Part shown: positions 22,441 through 34,532 of the stretch, piece after piece
Layout of the letters: every line of letters starts with the position of its first letter
Position numbering within the stretch: position 1 is the first letter of the stretch
Origin: Armigeres subalbatus
Lineage: Eukaryota > Arthropoda > Insecta > Diptera > Culicidae
Direction of reading: 5' to 3'
Length of the DNA: 64,000 bases
Assembly (NCBI RefSeq): GCF_024139115.2
Contig: NW_026942633.1
Location: forward strand, 32,936 to 96,935
The notes under the pieces: generated by a model
Seen by the model: only the letters and a program-made list of their open reading frames with translations
Database searches by the model: none
Told to the model about the DNA's origin: nothing
Program-made: the position numbers and the translations under genes

Positions 22441-23515
22441 TGCTTGTGGCTCATACCCGTTCCAACAGAGAGCGGTACAGTGTAGCAAGGGCAGAAGAGA
22501 AGCGAATCCACCACAGAAAAAAAGGCAACACGAAGAGAGTGTGATAGCTGAAGCGCAGGAGAACATGGATAGAAACGATATGCGGAGGTTATACGCAACT
22601 GTCAATGGCGCGCGGCATAAGGCTGCCCCAGTGCCCGCCATGTGCAATGACCGAGAGGGGAATTTGCTAACAGACAAGACTATGGTAGCAGCCAGGTGGA
22701 AGGAGAACCTCGAAGATTTGTTGAACGTTGAAAATGAAGGTGTATTAAGGAGCAGGGTGGACATAGTCGGCGACGGTCAAGGTGTGGAACCAGCAACGCT
22801 CAATCTATAAGAAAGGGCACAGACTAGAGTGTGCCAATTACAGAGGGATCACCCTTCTGAACTCGGCGTACAAAATCCTGTCGCGTATCCTGTTTAACAG
22901 ACTGAAACCGCTTGAGGAGTCCTTCGTCGGCGAACACCAGGCAGGTTTTCCTGAGGGCCGAGACAAATGCTTGATAAATTCCGGGAGTACAACTTGCAGA
23001 CTCACCATCTGTTCATTGATTCGTACATTGATCAAAGAAGCGTACGATTCAGTAAAGAGAATTGAGTTGTGGCAGATAATAATCGAACATGGTTTCCCGG
23101 CGAAACTGATTAGACTGATACGTCCAACGCTAGATGACTCGAAATCAAGTATTCTGATTGCAGACGAAGTGTCAACCACGTTTGTGACCTTAGACGGATT
23201 GAAGCAGGGTGGTGCATTTTCGAATTTTTTGTTCAACATTGCACTCGAATGCGCTATTAGGAGATCTGGCGTGAAGAAGAACGGCACTATCATCACACGG
23301 TTGCTCCTAGTCTTTGCGAACGGCATCGGCTTCATTGAAATCGATCGCAAAGCAGTAGTAGAGGCTTTTGTCCCACTGAAGAGGGATACGGAAATGCTTA
23401 ACCATTAAGACAAAGTATATGGTGGCAGGTAGAGATAGGGGAAGACCTAGTGGTGTTGGTGCAGAAACAGTGCTTGATGGGGATGTGTTTGAAGTTGTTG
23501 AAGAATTTGTTTAAC
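22441..23515 (+). pseudogene. RTE-like reverse transcriptase fragment, lineage 3
   Basis: Frames give DRNDMRRLYATVNGAR, then IYKKGHRLECANYRGITLL, LFNRLKPLEESFVGEHQAGF, a KEAYDSVKRIELWQIIIEHG strand and the GLKQGGAFSNFLFNIALE block. Where the catalytic box should be, the sequence reads VFANGIGF, so the FADD aspartates are lost. A further piece with VERRIAAANRAFYGLRNQLR follows at 23527-23690. Sequence differs enough from the other RTE-like fragments here to be a separate lineage. It is cut at about 23697 by an opposite-strand element. Confidence 0.7.
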
Positions 23516-23696
23516 TAGGAACGCTTGTGACATGTGACAATGGCGTTACCCGTGAAGTTGAAAGACGTATTGCTGCTGCGAATAGGGCCTTTTATGGATT
23601 ACGTAACCAGCTTAGGTCCCGCAGCCGCAACATGCAGACAGAAACGAAATTTGCTCTATACAAAACTTTGATTCTACCAGTGTCCCTTATGGATAT

Positions 23697-24672
23697 GATT
23701 ATTTATTTATTTATTCAGACTAAGGCTAAAGTGGCCTGTGCGGTATATAAGAGTCTTCTCCATTCGGCTCGGTCCATGGCTACACGTCGCCAACCACGCA
23801 GTCTACAGAGGGTCTGCAAGTCATCTTCCACCTGATCGATCCACCTTGCCCGCTGCGCTCCTCGCCTTCTTGTGCCCGTCGGATCGTTGTTGAGAACCAT
23901 TTTCACCGGGTTACTGTTCGACATTCTGATAACGTGCCTGGCCCACCGCAGTCGTCCGATTTCCCGGTGTGAACGATGGATGGTTCTCCCAGCAGCTGAT
24001 AAAACTCGTGATTTATTCGCCTTCTCCATGTACCGCTCACCATTTGCAACCCACCTTAGATGGTACGCAGTACTTCCCTTTCGAAAACTACAAGTGCGCG
24101 TTGGTCCTCCACGAGCATCGTCCAGGACTCGTGTCCGTAGAGGACTACCGGTCTAATGAGCGTTTTGTAGATTGTCAGTTTGGTACGGCGGTGAACTCTA
24201 TTCGATCGGAGCGTCTTGTGGAGTCCAAAGTACGTACGATTTCCAGCCACTATGCGTCTCCGAATTTCTCTGCTGGTATCATTTTTGGCAGTCACCAGTG
24301 AGCCCAAGTACACGAATTTTTCTACCACCTCGATTTCGTCACCCGATCGATTGTATCATATGCGGCTTTGAAGTCGATGAATAGATGATGTGTGGGCACG
24401 TTGTGTTCGCGGCATTTATGCAGTACTTGGCGAATGGCGAACACCTGGTCCATGGTGGAGCGTTCGCCCATAAAACGCACCTGGTACGGCCTCACGAACT
24501 CTCTTGCAATTTGTGCTAGTCGACGGAATAATATTTGGGAGAGTACCTTGTAGGCGGCGTTCAGTAATGTGATTGTGCGGTAGTTGCTACAATCCAGCTT
24601 ATCGCCCTTTTTGTAGATGGGACACCTTCCATCCACTCATGCGGCAAAACTTTCTTCTCTCAAATCATGATT
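23697..24672 (-). pseudogene. RTE-like retrotransposon 3' part, copy 2a, internally deleted
   Basis: On the minus strand this encodes IYKKGDKLDCSNYRTITLLN and a FMGERSTMDQVF block, then jumps from AAYDTIDRVT to a late YLGSLVTAKND region, so the catalytic core of the reverse transcriptase is deleted near 24330. The C-terminal part (LRWARHVIRMSN, RRRGAQRARWIDQVEDDL) is followed by a 3' tail of (TTTA)-type repeats, seen on the plus strand as ATTTATTTATTTATT at 23700-23714. It is inserted in the 22441-23690 element. Confidence 0.75.
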
Positions 24673-24934
24673 TTATCGAGTCGTATGTCGTGACCAAGAC
24701 GAGGTTACTACGCTCGCTTTTTAACTTTTTAACTGCAATTCAATAGTTGCAACAGTTTTGCCGTTATCGGACCGCTAAACTTCTTATTGACACCAGGACT
24801 TGGGCTTGTTCGCTTTGAGCGGCACACGGTCGCTTTGGTAGGGCCTTCTTGCGGATACATGCAGCTTTTTATAGAAGTTTAATAGGGCCCACTGTCAAAC
24901 ACCACCACATCCTAGGCAAGACCCACTTAATCAC
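24673..24934. other. Short non-coding spacer between RTE-like fragments
   Basis: No frame or repeat was recognised between the minus-strand copy 2a and the plus-strand fragment starting at 24935. Confidence 0.4.
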
Positions 24935-26077
24935 TTAAATGGCGCTAAGAGTACAAGCACTGAAAATCATGGCAGCGGAGGAGAAGACTACGTCAGTTCA
25001 GCAGACGATGCCCCCCAACTTGAGAGAAGTTAGGGATGCCATCCAACAGATAAAGGCCAATAAAGCAGCTGGTAAAGTTGGAAACGAAGATGTGCTCATC
25101 AAGGTGGGCCCGGAAAAGCTTACCACTTGCCTGCACAAACTGATAGTCAGAATCTGGGAACAGCTACCGGAGGAATGAAAGGAAGGGGTTAAATCTACAT
25201 CCACAAAAAAGGCGACAAGCTGGAGTGTGAGAACTTTCGAGCAATCACCATCCTTAATGCCGCCTATAAAGTGATATCCCATATCATCTTCCGTCGTCTG
25301 TCACCATTAGTGAATGAGTTCGTGGGAAGTTATCAAGCCGGCTTCGTTGACGGCCGCTCGACAACGGACCAGATCTTTACTGTACGGCAAATCCTTAAAA
25401 AATGCCGTGAATACCAGGTCCCAACGCACCATCTCTTCGTTGATTTCAAGACGGCATACCACAGTATAGACCACATAGGGCTATAGAAAATTATGGACGA
25501 GAACAGCTTCCCTGGAAAGTTTACCAGATTGATCAAAGCAACGGTGGATGGTGTGCAAAACTGTGTGAAAGTTTCGGGCGAACACTCCAGTTCGTTCGAA
25601 TCGCACCGGGGACTAAGACAAAGTGATGGACTTTCTTGCCTATTGTTCAACATTGCTAGAATGTGTCATGCGGAGAGCCGGGTGTAACATACGATTTTCA
25701 ACAGATCCAGTCAATTGATTTGTTTCGCGGATGACATGAACATTGTCGGCCGAACATTTGCAAAGGTGGCAGAACTATACACCCGCCTGAAACGTGAAGC
25801 AACAAAAGTTGGACTGGTGGTGAATGTGTCAGAGACCAAGTACATCCTTGTGGGCGGAACGGAGCGCGACAGGGCCCGAATGGGAAGTAGTGTTACGATA
25901 GACGGGGATAACTTCGAGGTGGTCGAGGAATTTGTATACCTTGAATCCTTGCTAACGGCTGATAACAATGTTCGTCGTGAAATACGAAGCCGCATCATCT
26001 GTGGAAGTCGGGCCTACTACGGGCTCCAGAAGAAACTGCGGTCAAAAAAGATTCGCCACCGCACCAAATGTGTCATG
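24935..26077 (+). pseudogene. RTE-like reverse transcriptase, lineage 1
   Basis: The sequence encodes a helical stretch (LREVRDAIQQIKANKAAGKV), then [58 protein letters not shown], a GLRQSDGLSCLLFNIA block and an intact catalytic CFADDMNIVG box near 25716-25745. The C-terminal VEEFVYLESLLTADNNVRRE region follows. Stops at about 25177, 25484 and 25685 and frame changes make it inactive. The frame ends at TKCVMY (26077), where the minus-strand copy 2b begins. The same lineage reappears on the minus strand at 37161-41850. Confidence 0.8.
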
Positions 26078-28068
26078 TATTATTATTATTTATTCAGACT
26101 AAGGCCGAAGTGGCCTATGCGGTATATAAGAGTCTTCTCCATTCGGCTCGGTCCATGGCTACACGTCGCCAACCACGCAGTCTACGGAGGGTCCGCAAGT
26201 CATCTTCCACCTGATCGATCCACCTTGCCCGCTGCGCACCTCGCCTTCTTGTACCCGTCGGATCGTTGTCGAGAATTATTTTCACCGGGTTATTGTCCAA
26301 AATTCTGGCTACTGGGCCTGGCCCACCGCTGTCGTCCGATTTTCCCGGCGTGAACGATGGATTGTTCTCCCAGCAGCTCATGCAACTCGTGGTTCATTCC
26401 CCTCCTCCACGTACCGTCCGCCAGCTGCACCCCACCATAGATGATACGCAGCATTTTCCTTTCGAAAAATCCAAGTGCGCGTTGGTCCTCCATGAGCATC
26501 GTCTAGGTCTCGTGTCCGTAGAGGACTACCGGTCTAATGAGCGTTTTGTAGATTGTCAGTTTGGTACGGCGGCGAACTCTATTCGATCAGAGCGTCTTGC
26601 GTAGGCCAAAGTACGTACGATTTCCAGCCACTATGCGTCTCCAAATTTCTCTGCTGATATCATTTCCAGCAGTCACCAGTGAGCCTAAGTACACAAATTC
26701 TTCTACCACCTCGTTTTCGTCACCACCGATGCAAACTCGCGGTGGGTGGCTCACATTGTCTTCTCTTGAACCTCTTCCTATCATGTACTTCGTCTTCGAC
26801 GTGTTGATGACTAGTCCAATCCGCTTAGCTTCCCTCTTCAGTCTGATGTAGGCTTTCTTCATCTTCTCAAAGTTACGTGCCATAATATCTATGTCGTCGG
26901 CGATGCCAAACAGCTGGACGGACTTATTGAAAATTGTACCACTCGTATTAATCCCTGCGATTCGTATTACCCCTTCCAAAGCGATGTTGAATAGGCGACA
27001 CGAAAGACCATCACCTTGCCGTAACCCTCTACGGGTTCCGAATGGACTCGAGAATGCCCCTGAAACTCGAATTACGCACATCACCCGATCCATCGTCGCT
27101 TTGATCAACCATGTCAGTTTATCCGGAAATCCGTGTTCATGCAGATGGATGCTATAGATGGTCCCGATCGATTGTATCATATGCGGCTTTGAAGTTGATG
27201 AATAGATGATGTGTGTGCACGTTGTATTCGCAGCACTTCTGCAGTACTTGGCGAATGGCGAACACCTGGTCCGTGGTGGAGCGTTCGCCCATAAAACCCG
27301 TCTGGTACTTGGTGCTAGTCGACGGCATAAAATTTAGGGGAGTTCCTTGTAGGCGGCGTTCGGCAATGTGATTGCGCGGTAGTTGCTACAATCCAGTTTA
27401 TCGCCTTTTTGTAGATGGGACACTCAACACTTTCCATCCACTCCTGCGGCAAAACTTCCTCCTCCCAAATCTTGGTAATGACCAGTGCAGCGCTCTAGCC
27501 AGTGCCTCACCACCGTGTTTAAATAGCTCTCCTGGTAGTTGGTCAACCCCAGGGGCCAATCTCCTCCTGGATTTCCTGGAGATCCGGAGACGGTAAAATT
27601 ATGTCCTGCGCGCGTTCTCTCAGGTCCATCACCAAACCGCCATCTTCGTCTGCCACATCGCCATTCAGGTGTTCTTCGTAGTGCTGCCGCCACCTCTGGA
27701 TCACTTCACGTTTGTTTGTAAGAACCGTGCCTAGTGCAGCGGTTGCGGTGCTACCAATGGCGGATCGAATATCTCTCCAGGCATCTTCAAGAGACGCTGC
27801 GCCTAGCTGCTCTTCAGTTGGGAGTGCCACTTCCAGCTGCTGCGCGTATTCTTGGGCTAGTCTACCGTCTTGTAGCCGCCCAATGAGCCGACTTCGACGC
27901 GTGTTGTACACCGTCGAGAGTTTTGAGCACAGGCATACTGCAACGAGGTAGTGGTCGGATTCAATATTTGCACTGCGGTAAGTGCGGACGTTCGTGATGT
28001 CGGAGAAGAATTTACCGCCGATTATAACGTGGTCGATTTGGTTTTCCGTTTCTTGGTTAGGTGATTCA
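26078..28068 (-). pseudogene. RTE-like retrotransposon, copy 2b, 5'-truncated
   Basis: Read on the minus strand from 28068, this has the end of the endonuclease (QIDHVIIGGKFFSDITNVRT), a linker, then an HLHEHGFPDKLTWLIKATMD segment, the RRGLRQGDGLSCRLFNIALE block and FGIADDIDIM, which retains the catalytic aspartates. The C-terminus (YGHET, WRRGMNHELHELLGEQ, RWIDQVEDDLRTLRRLRGW) ends in a short (TAA)n tail at 26078-26095. Frameshifts occur near 27180, 26590 and 26350. It inserted into the plus-strand lineage 1 fragment and belongs to the same family as 23697-24672. Confidence 0.8.
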
Positions 28069-28885
28069 TATCTGATTACATTTACACTCTTAGCCTGACG
28101 TCTTAGATATTGAGTCGGATTACTTTTGAAAAAAAAAATATGATGGAATTATAAATATTCTGTTTTCTGCTGACATTTCTAACAAAACATTGAAGACGTT
28201 TTGTAGAAGAAAACTAAACACGTATTTGTCGACTCAGAATGAAACATTAGGTTTTGAAAACAGCTTTATGATTTTGTTCAGCGGCGCTGCCAAAATTTTC
28301 GATAATAAACGACCGTACGAGACAGTATGGCTACCTGGTTCAAGTCTAAATTTATTTCGAAATTTCGCAAAATTTCGTAAAATTACGTTAAAAGCTAGTT
28401 TTTTAAGCAAAATTTTTGTAATCAAGAAATCAGATTTCGCCATGCTCAAATTCCGCGGAATTTTGTTTTGAATCACCTAGAACGAATTTTTTTTTCGAAA
28501 TACCGCATAAGCTTAGTAAAAGTGATGAAACGACAAAAGAAATTCATCAAGCAGATACGATTTTTGTTTGTCTGGAAAGAGGAAAGAGGGGTTGGAGAAA
28601 GATGTTTTTCACTACAAACTCCGAAAAAAGATTCTCCTCCGACCAGAAAATCGCTTGATTTCGTCTCATCGAAACGAAAAGTACGAACTCTGAATGTAAA
28701 AATTATTTTTCATGGATGTTCCTAGACTATTTTATGGTCTTATGGTAGCGGTTTTATGGAACAGTTAGGTGTTATTTACGGATGATTTAGGCTTGTTGTC
28801 TGTACTTTGTATATCTCGGTAAAATATCTTTGCGGTACCCATAGCAACCAATGAAACAAAAACAGTCATGAACTTATCAATAATA
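28069..28885. other. Intergenic sequence, no gene recognised
   Basis: A 93-codon frame at 28190-28471 overlaps an 80-codon antisense frame in a region of locally palindromic AAATTTCG-type sequence. Neither has a recognised motif. Confidence 0.4.
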
Positions 28886-29010
28886 GGGTAAAGGATGTAT
28901 TTTATACCACCCTTACGCGGGCTTTTATTTTAGACCACCAAGAGGAATTTGCACTCAGTGGTCCAAAATATGAGCCGTCGAACTGGTGGTCCAAAATACC
29001 TCCCTTATCC
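28886..29010. mobile_element. TA-flanked foldback MITE
   Basis: Ends GGGTAAAGGATGTATTTT and, on the minus strand, GGATAAGGGAGGTATTTT are inverted and flanked by TA (28884-28885, 29011-29012). Pairing continues through ACCACC. Unit length is 125 bp. Confidence 0.8.
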
Positions 29011-29012
29011 TA

Positions 29013-29574
29013 TAAGAAAAATCAAACTTATAAGGTATATTGTAAAAAAAAACAGAATATGATGAGGACGAAAATTGAATTGTCATGTTACTTGTTGTAT
29101 AATTTAACCCATAATTTCTCAAATCAATCATTTGGTTTATTATCTAAATTAGTTCTGAATAAAAATAGTAAAGTAAAAGGTACATTAGAATATAGCAAAA
29201 TGGTTAATAGTGACTATTGCAAGATTCATGAGTATTCGCGCTGAAACTATTCTGCTTCCACAGAGTGAATTTATTATCACCAGATAGGCTCTTCGGAATT
29301 CGAAAAACAAATCTTCTGTGATCGTACCAATCGCTTGATTGCTGGATCCTGCTTCGAGAGCGCTGACTTCTGCTGCTGCTACGTTCAATACTGACCATGG
29401 AGATGAATGTGGCGTGATCGACTACTTATGACTCCCATCACAATAGGGAGTAATAAAATAACATGCGATGATCGTTCCGTTCTTATCAAACTAAAGGAAA
29501 TGATTGCTTTCACCACTAATGACACAGTTTTTCGGTGTGAAATCGTTCCAAGTCACAGGGGTCGCCGAGGGCAA
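29013..29574. other. Sequence downstream of the odorant-binding-protein gene
   Basis: No gene recognised. The part next to 29575 would be the 3' UTR of the minus-strand gene. No AATAAA in the correct orientation was obvious immediately downstream of the stop. Confidence 0.4.
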
Positions 29575-30080
29575 TTAAGTCTTCGTTGATTCGGGTGACT
29601 TCATTAGCAGGAGGTTACTATTTTGAATGCACTGATACAGCGAGTAGGCTCGTTCGCAAACATCCTCCGGATCCATTTCCATGTCTTGATAAGCACAGTT
29701 GAGAATTTCACCCCGAATTTCCTTGGTCGTAGACACCGAAGCGTACTTCATTTGCCTCACAAGCCGTCCTACGTGGGGGCCACGTTTGTCGTTAAACAGC
29801 CCCATTCTGTTCATAATACATTTGATGACACATTTAGCCGAGTCCCGATCGGGGAAGTCAAACAAACCGTAGTCTTCCTGAAGATCGACCTGCATGTCCA
29901 AAATTTTGACGCACTTGTTTCGATTCCGCATGAGGTCATCAATCGTCTGTATCCTCCATCCGGCTGATGCCTGCAAAACTTTCGTTTAAGATCCATTTGT
30001 CTGTGGATAACAGGCCAAAGCCAATCCTACTTACCGCCGCTATTAAGCTCGTTAACACGATAATAAACACAATCTGCATA
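29575..30080 (-). CDS. Odorant-binding protein (PBP/GOBP family), two exons
   Basis: Exon 1 (30080-30036) encodes MQIVFIIVLTSLIAA. An intron (30035-29971, 65 bp, starting GTAAGT and ending TTTTGCAG) is in phase 0. Exon 2 (29970-29575) continues ASAGWRIQT. The 146-residue product has a signal peptide probably cut after ASA. Its six cysteines have spacing X26-X3-X40-X12-X8, the signature of classical insect odorant-binding proteins, whose three disulfides hold a helical ligand pocket. Such proteins are secreted into sensillum lymph or other fluids and carry small hydrophobic ligands. The frame is intact with no stop or indel, which is unusual for this window. The ligand and orthology group cannot be told from sequence alone. 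Confidence 0.9.
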
Positions 30081-30915
30081 ATTTGACTGTTTGTTTTGCA
30101 CGTCTGCTCGCTTACAAGATGCGAATCTTTTTGAGGGGACCGCTGGGACTAACCAGCGAGATTGCCATTCATTGCAATGGAACTTCTCATACTCATGGTG
30201 ACGCCCGTTGTAGAGCAGTGGTTTCCAGTTACAAATTCAAATCGAGTGTTGAAAATAATCTACAAAAAAAATATAATGGTCAATCATCTTCTTGCCTAAC
30301 TTGAGTTGTTTTTTGAGTCGACCGTTAATTTTGGTAGAGAATGAAGTGATCCTCTGAACATAGTTTTCCAACCTCTACCGTAGAACCAGCTGGCCACATG
30401 CTTATCTCTTTGTTTAGTGTTAGTGCAATTGAAACTGATAAATGTGGCACGTCGGAGGAAGCTGCAAGCACTAACAAATCGATCCATTATGCTCTTTTAT
30501 GTAAACATGAGAAGCGGCACGTTATCAAATGTGTTGGGAGGTCATTGAAGCCGGGGGATCGTAGAAATTTATTGATGATTGATGGAGATCACCTTAGTGT
30601 GCTTTCAAACAATGAAATCCTTAGCGCTGGCTATTTAGCCACCTTTACGATTGCTCAAATCTGAATAAAAATTGTTATGTATGATATCCGATTCCGAGTG
30701 TCCAAAAATATGAATGAGTACAAGCAATTATTACGATCTTTCAAATACGCTCACCGTAGTGCTTATCAGGTATACCAGGAAGGCGTTTAAGGTGATCTGA
30801 AAACAAATCTCAAGGCTTTTGAAAAACTTGGAAAAAGTGAAGATTTATTACCTAGAATGCACATTATTTTTTTTTTAACTACCATTTATAGCTTTCATTA
30901 TAACCCTGATTAGTT
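30081..30915. other. Upstream region of the odorant-binding-protein gene, unassigned frame
   Basis: The first part should hold the minus-strand promoter. CAGTCAAATT just upstream of the ATG resembles an arthropod initiator, but no convincing TATA box was seen. An 88-codon plus-strand frame at 30398-30664 (ends YLATFTIAQI) is not recognised and may be chance. Confidence 0.4.
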
Positions 30916-30924
30916 CACTTAGCG

Positions 30925-32432
30925 GATTGTACGACAATTCCCCGAAAACCAATTCCCCGAATGCAATTTCACCGAATGTAATTTCCCCGAATGTAACAAT
31001 TCCCCGAATTCAATTTCCCCGAATGTAACAATTCCCCGAATGTAACATTTCTCCGAATGGAACAATTCCCCGAAAATAAAATACCTCTTGCAAACACATC
31101 TTCGCAATCGAAAATAAAAGCAGCGTTCAAATATACGTTCAAGAGTGTCTGGAGATTATCAGATGAATAGCCTTTGATAGTATTTGATGTAGTTGATCTT
31201 CCAAGATGTGTTGTTGAACTATAAAGATATCAGAATACAGTGTTTTCTAAGGTAGTTTTTTTTTTCTAAAATAGAATCAAACTGCAAGTCCGATTGAAAG
31301 CCTTTTGGTAAATATTTTTCCTATCTTCGGAATCAAACTTCTGTCCTGTACATACCTTCTTCACAGATATAAGGCAATAGTAGATGTTTACAATAAAACG
31401 ATGTTTCGGAGGTGAACTAGCCTTGGGCTAAAAACCTCTTTAATAAAGATTTTAATAATAATAATATTGTAAACGAAAATAATGCGTTTGCCCAATGGTG
31501 AATGTGAATCCTTCTTTAAAAAGAATGCATCTGCTCGGAATAATGCAATGGTAAATGTGTCCTTCTTCAGTGGGTGTTTCACCAAATAACTAATGTTATT
31601 ATTTGTTCATTTATAAAATGTATATGCCCTGAATATGGTAATGGGGGATGCGGTCCATTCTTGAAAAAAAGAAGGCATTATCTGCTGCATTCTCATTACA
31701 CCGCGTCTGTCCGGTGATTTAAAGATTCCAGACAAACGAGTTCATTTAAAGAAGGGGCTCCTCTTTGCCTTATACCGGGCAAATGTGTTTATTTGAGGAA
31801 GACATTATCACTTCCTTTCCCCAAATACCGGGCGATGCTATCATTTAAAGAAAGCATTATCTCCTACCGTCGTCTTATATTGGACAGACGGGTTCATTTT
31901 AAGAAGACATTCCCTTGGCTTTAAACCGGGCAGATGCGTTCATCATACCGAGCAAACTTATTTATTTAAAGAAAGAATTATCTCCTCACTTCGTCTTATA
32001 CAGACCAAATGCGTTCATTCAAAGAAAGCATTGCCTTCTTTCAGCACATTGTCTTCATCTTCAATTGTTCTACATTCTATCTGAAACTTGGGCTGTTTTC
32101 CAACTTAGTGTTCTATTATTATTTACACAGTTATTGAAAGCTTCCCCGTACCTGCCAGTTGCATGATTGTCTTGTGTAGCAAGGACAAGGCATACAATGT
32201 GCACAAGGAGCCGAAAATGCCTCCCACCCTAATGGATCTTAGGCCGACCATAGATTCGAACTCGCAACCTCCTTATCGGCAATCATACGCCTTTGCTCGC
32301 ATGGATTATCACCTTGTGTCGCACTCAAAAAGAAGGGTGATGCATTCGGGGAAATGTTACATTCGGGGAATTGTTACATTCGGGGATTTGTTACATTCGG
32401 GGAATTGTTATTCGGGGAATTGTCGTACAATC
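30925..32432. mobile_element. Foldback-like element with CCCCGAAT arrays, copy A
   Basis: Ends GATTGTACGACAATTCCCCG and CGTACAATC are inverted and flanked by a perfect 9-bp duplication CACTTAGCG (30916-30924, 32433-32441). Each end is an array of about 16-bp units of the type TTCCCCGAATGTAACA; the left array runs to about 31075 and the right begins about 32343. The interior has no transposase. Copies B (32457-36962) and C (33720-36435) share both ends. The 8-9-bp duplications fit Mutator-like or foldback elements, which is inference. Confidence 0.9.
32225..32310 (-). repeat. tRNA-like SINE fragment inside copy A
   Basis: The plus strand has GATTCGAACTCGCAACCTCC, CAATCATACGCCTTTGCTCG and nearby bases. 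On the minus strand these are a degraded B box and a CGAGCAAAGGCGTATGATTG segment, as in the SINE at 18425-18545. Confidence 0.55.
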
Positions 32433-33954
32433 CACTTAGCGTAAATGGTGCCTTTCGATTGTACGACAATTCCCCGAAAACCAATTCCCCGAATGAAATT
32501 TTCCCGAATGCAATTTCCCCGAATGTAACATTTCCCCGAATGTAACAAATCCCCGAAAATAAAGTATTTTTTTGCAAACACATAATTGTCATCGACTATT
32601 GGCGCCCGAACAGAGCAGCGTTCAAAGATTTGTTCCAAAGTGCAGAGTGTCTCTTTGGAGATGCCGAACATGATCAAATAAATTACTGTTAAATTATATA
32701 TCTTATTATTAAATTATAAAGATATTATAATAAAGCGTTTTCCTATTCATTTTTTTTTCTAAAATAGTCGAACAAAGGCTGAATTTATTTGGTGGAGCAG
32801 AATCGCGAACAGAAATTCTCTTTGAAAGCATCATGGTAAAAATTTGTGAAATCAAACTCTTGTCCTATGTAAGATCTAACTCTTCTTAAGAAGTTACTGT
32901 AATCATGGATATGAATCCTTAAAAAAATAATGCGTATGCCCGGAATAAGGCAATGGTGAATGTGATCCCTTCTTTAAAAATAGTACATCTACTCGGAATA
33001 ACGCAATGGATTAATTTGATCTCTACTTTGAAAGTAGGTGTTTTTCCAGAATAATGAAGAAGTGAATGTTATTTTTTCTTTAAAAATGTGTATCCACCTG
33101 GAATATGGAAACGGTAGATGTGATCAATCCATTAAAGTTAGGCGTTAGCTCGAAATAAGCCAAAGTAAATTAAATTACCTTTTCAGAAGTAGGAGTTTGT
33201 CTGCAATAAGGTTATGATAAATGTGGTCTCTTCCTTTGATGTAGACGAGTTTGACTGGAATAGATATAATATATGATATCACATCTAGCAATAAATATCA
33301 ATTATATAAAAAGAAAAAAATTGACGTGTTCATTCAAAAAAGGCAATATCTCCTTCATTGTCCTTATACTGCGTAAACGCTATCATTTAAGGAAGGCATT
33401 ATCTCCTTCCTTCGCTTTACTCCAGGCAAACGTGTACAATTCAAGAAGGGTCCATCTACCCTCTTTGTCTTATATCGGGCAAACGTGTTCATTTTAAAAA
33501 GGCATTATAACTCGTCTTTCCCCAATACCTTATACCGGAAGACGCAATAATTTTCTTCCCCTTTATCTCTATCCTTCTTCCTTATTTTTCCATTCTCTCT
33601 TCCTACATCTCACTTCGTATTTCGCCCTTTTTCGCTCCACACATAACACTTCTTGCATCATATTGTTCACTTCTCCCTTCTTATTCCATACTTTTCACTT
33701 CTTAATATGTACTTCCTTCGATTGTACGACAATTCCCCGAAAACCAATTCCCCGAATGCAATTTCCCCGAATGAAATTTCCCCGAATAACAATTCCCCGA
33801 ACGTAACATTTCCCCGAATGAAACAATTCCCCGAATGCAACTTTTCCCCGAATGTAACATTTCCCCGAATTATTTCCACAGTGCAGATAAAACTAAAACT
33901 GAAAAAGGAATCTGCGTCGTTTAACATATAGTCGCATAATTGGCTTTTGACATA

Positions 33955-34145
33955 GGGGGAAAGACGGCTTTGGCAGGTTTTGTTCTATTATTGGCAGGGG
34001 GGTTTTTGTCGACCAAATTTTATGAAATTTGGCCACAATATTCTTTGATATGCAAAGAATGTTTAGGCCAAATTTGAGCCTAGTCAGTCATAAAAAAAGC
34101 CCCTGCCAATAATAGAACAAAACCTGCCAAAGCCGTCATTCCCCC
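33955..34145. mobile_element. TA-flanked MITE, GGGGGAAAGACGG family, copy 2
   Basis: It has the same ends and length (191 bp) as 20632-20820 and is flanked by TA (33953-33954, 34146-34147). It lies inside copy C of the foldback-like family. Confidence 0.92.
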
Positions 34146-34261
34146 TAATTTCGAGTTGCAACAAAAGTGAGGGTCGCGGGACAACTCGCTTAAAAATTGT
34201 AAAAAATAAGATGCTGGGTCATTGGGCCAAAGACCATTATGCCGAACCGTCATTGGGCCGA

Positions 34262-34524
34262 GTAAGAAGTAAGAAGTGAGAAATGAGTAGTGAGTAGTGA
34301 AAAGTGAGACGTGAGAAGTGAGAAGGGCGTAATGAGAAGTGAGAAATGAGAAGTTAGTAATGAGAAGTGAGAAATGAGAAGTGAGAATTGATAAGTGAGA
34401 TGTGAGAAGTGAGAAGCGAGGAGTGAGAAGTGAGAAGTGAGTAGTGAGCAGTGAATAGTGAGTAGTGAGTAGTGGGAAGTGAGAAGTGAGAATTGAAAAG
34501 TAGGAAATTAGAAGGAAGTACATA
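34262..34524. repeat. Purine-rich GTGAGAA simple-repeat tract
   Basis: Variants of AGAAGTGAGAAATGAG repeat for about 260 bp. The opposite-strand counterpart is at 36444-36700 in copy B. The tract belongs to the body of the foldback-like family and gives long spurious Leu/Ser/Phe-rich frames. Confidence 0.85.
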
Positions 34525-34532
34525 GTAAGAGG

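Noticed and set aside
30398..30664. Second host gene next to the odorant-binding protein (88-codon frame)
   Set aside because: No domain, signal peptide or splice structure was recognised, and an antisense frame overlaps it. It is kept only as an unassigned frame.
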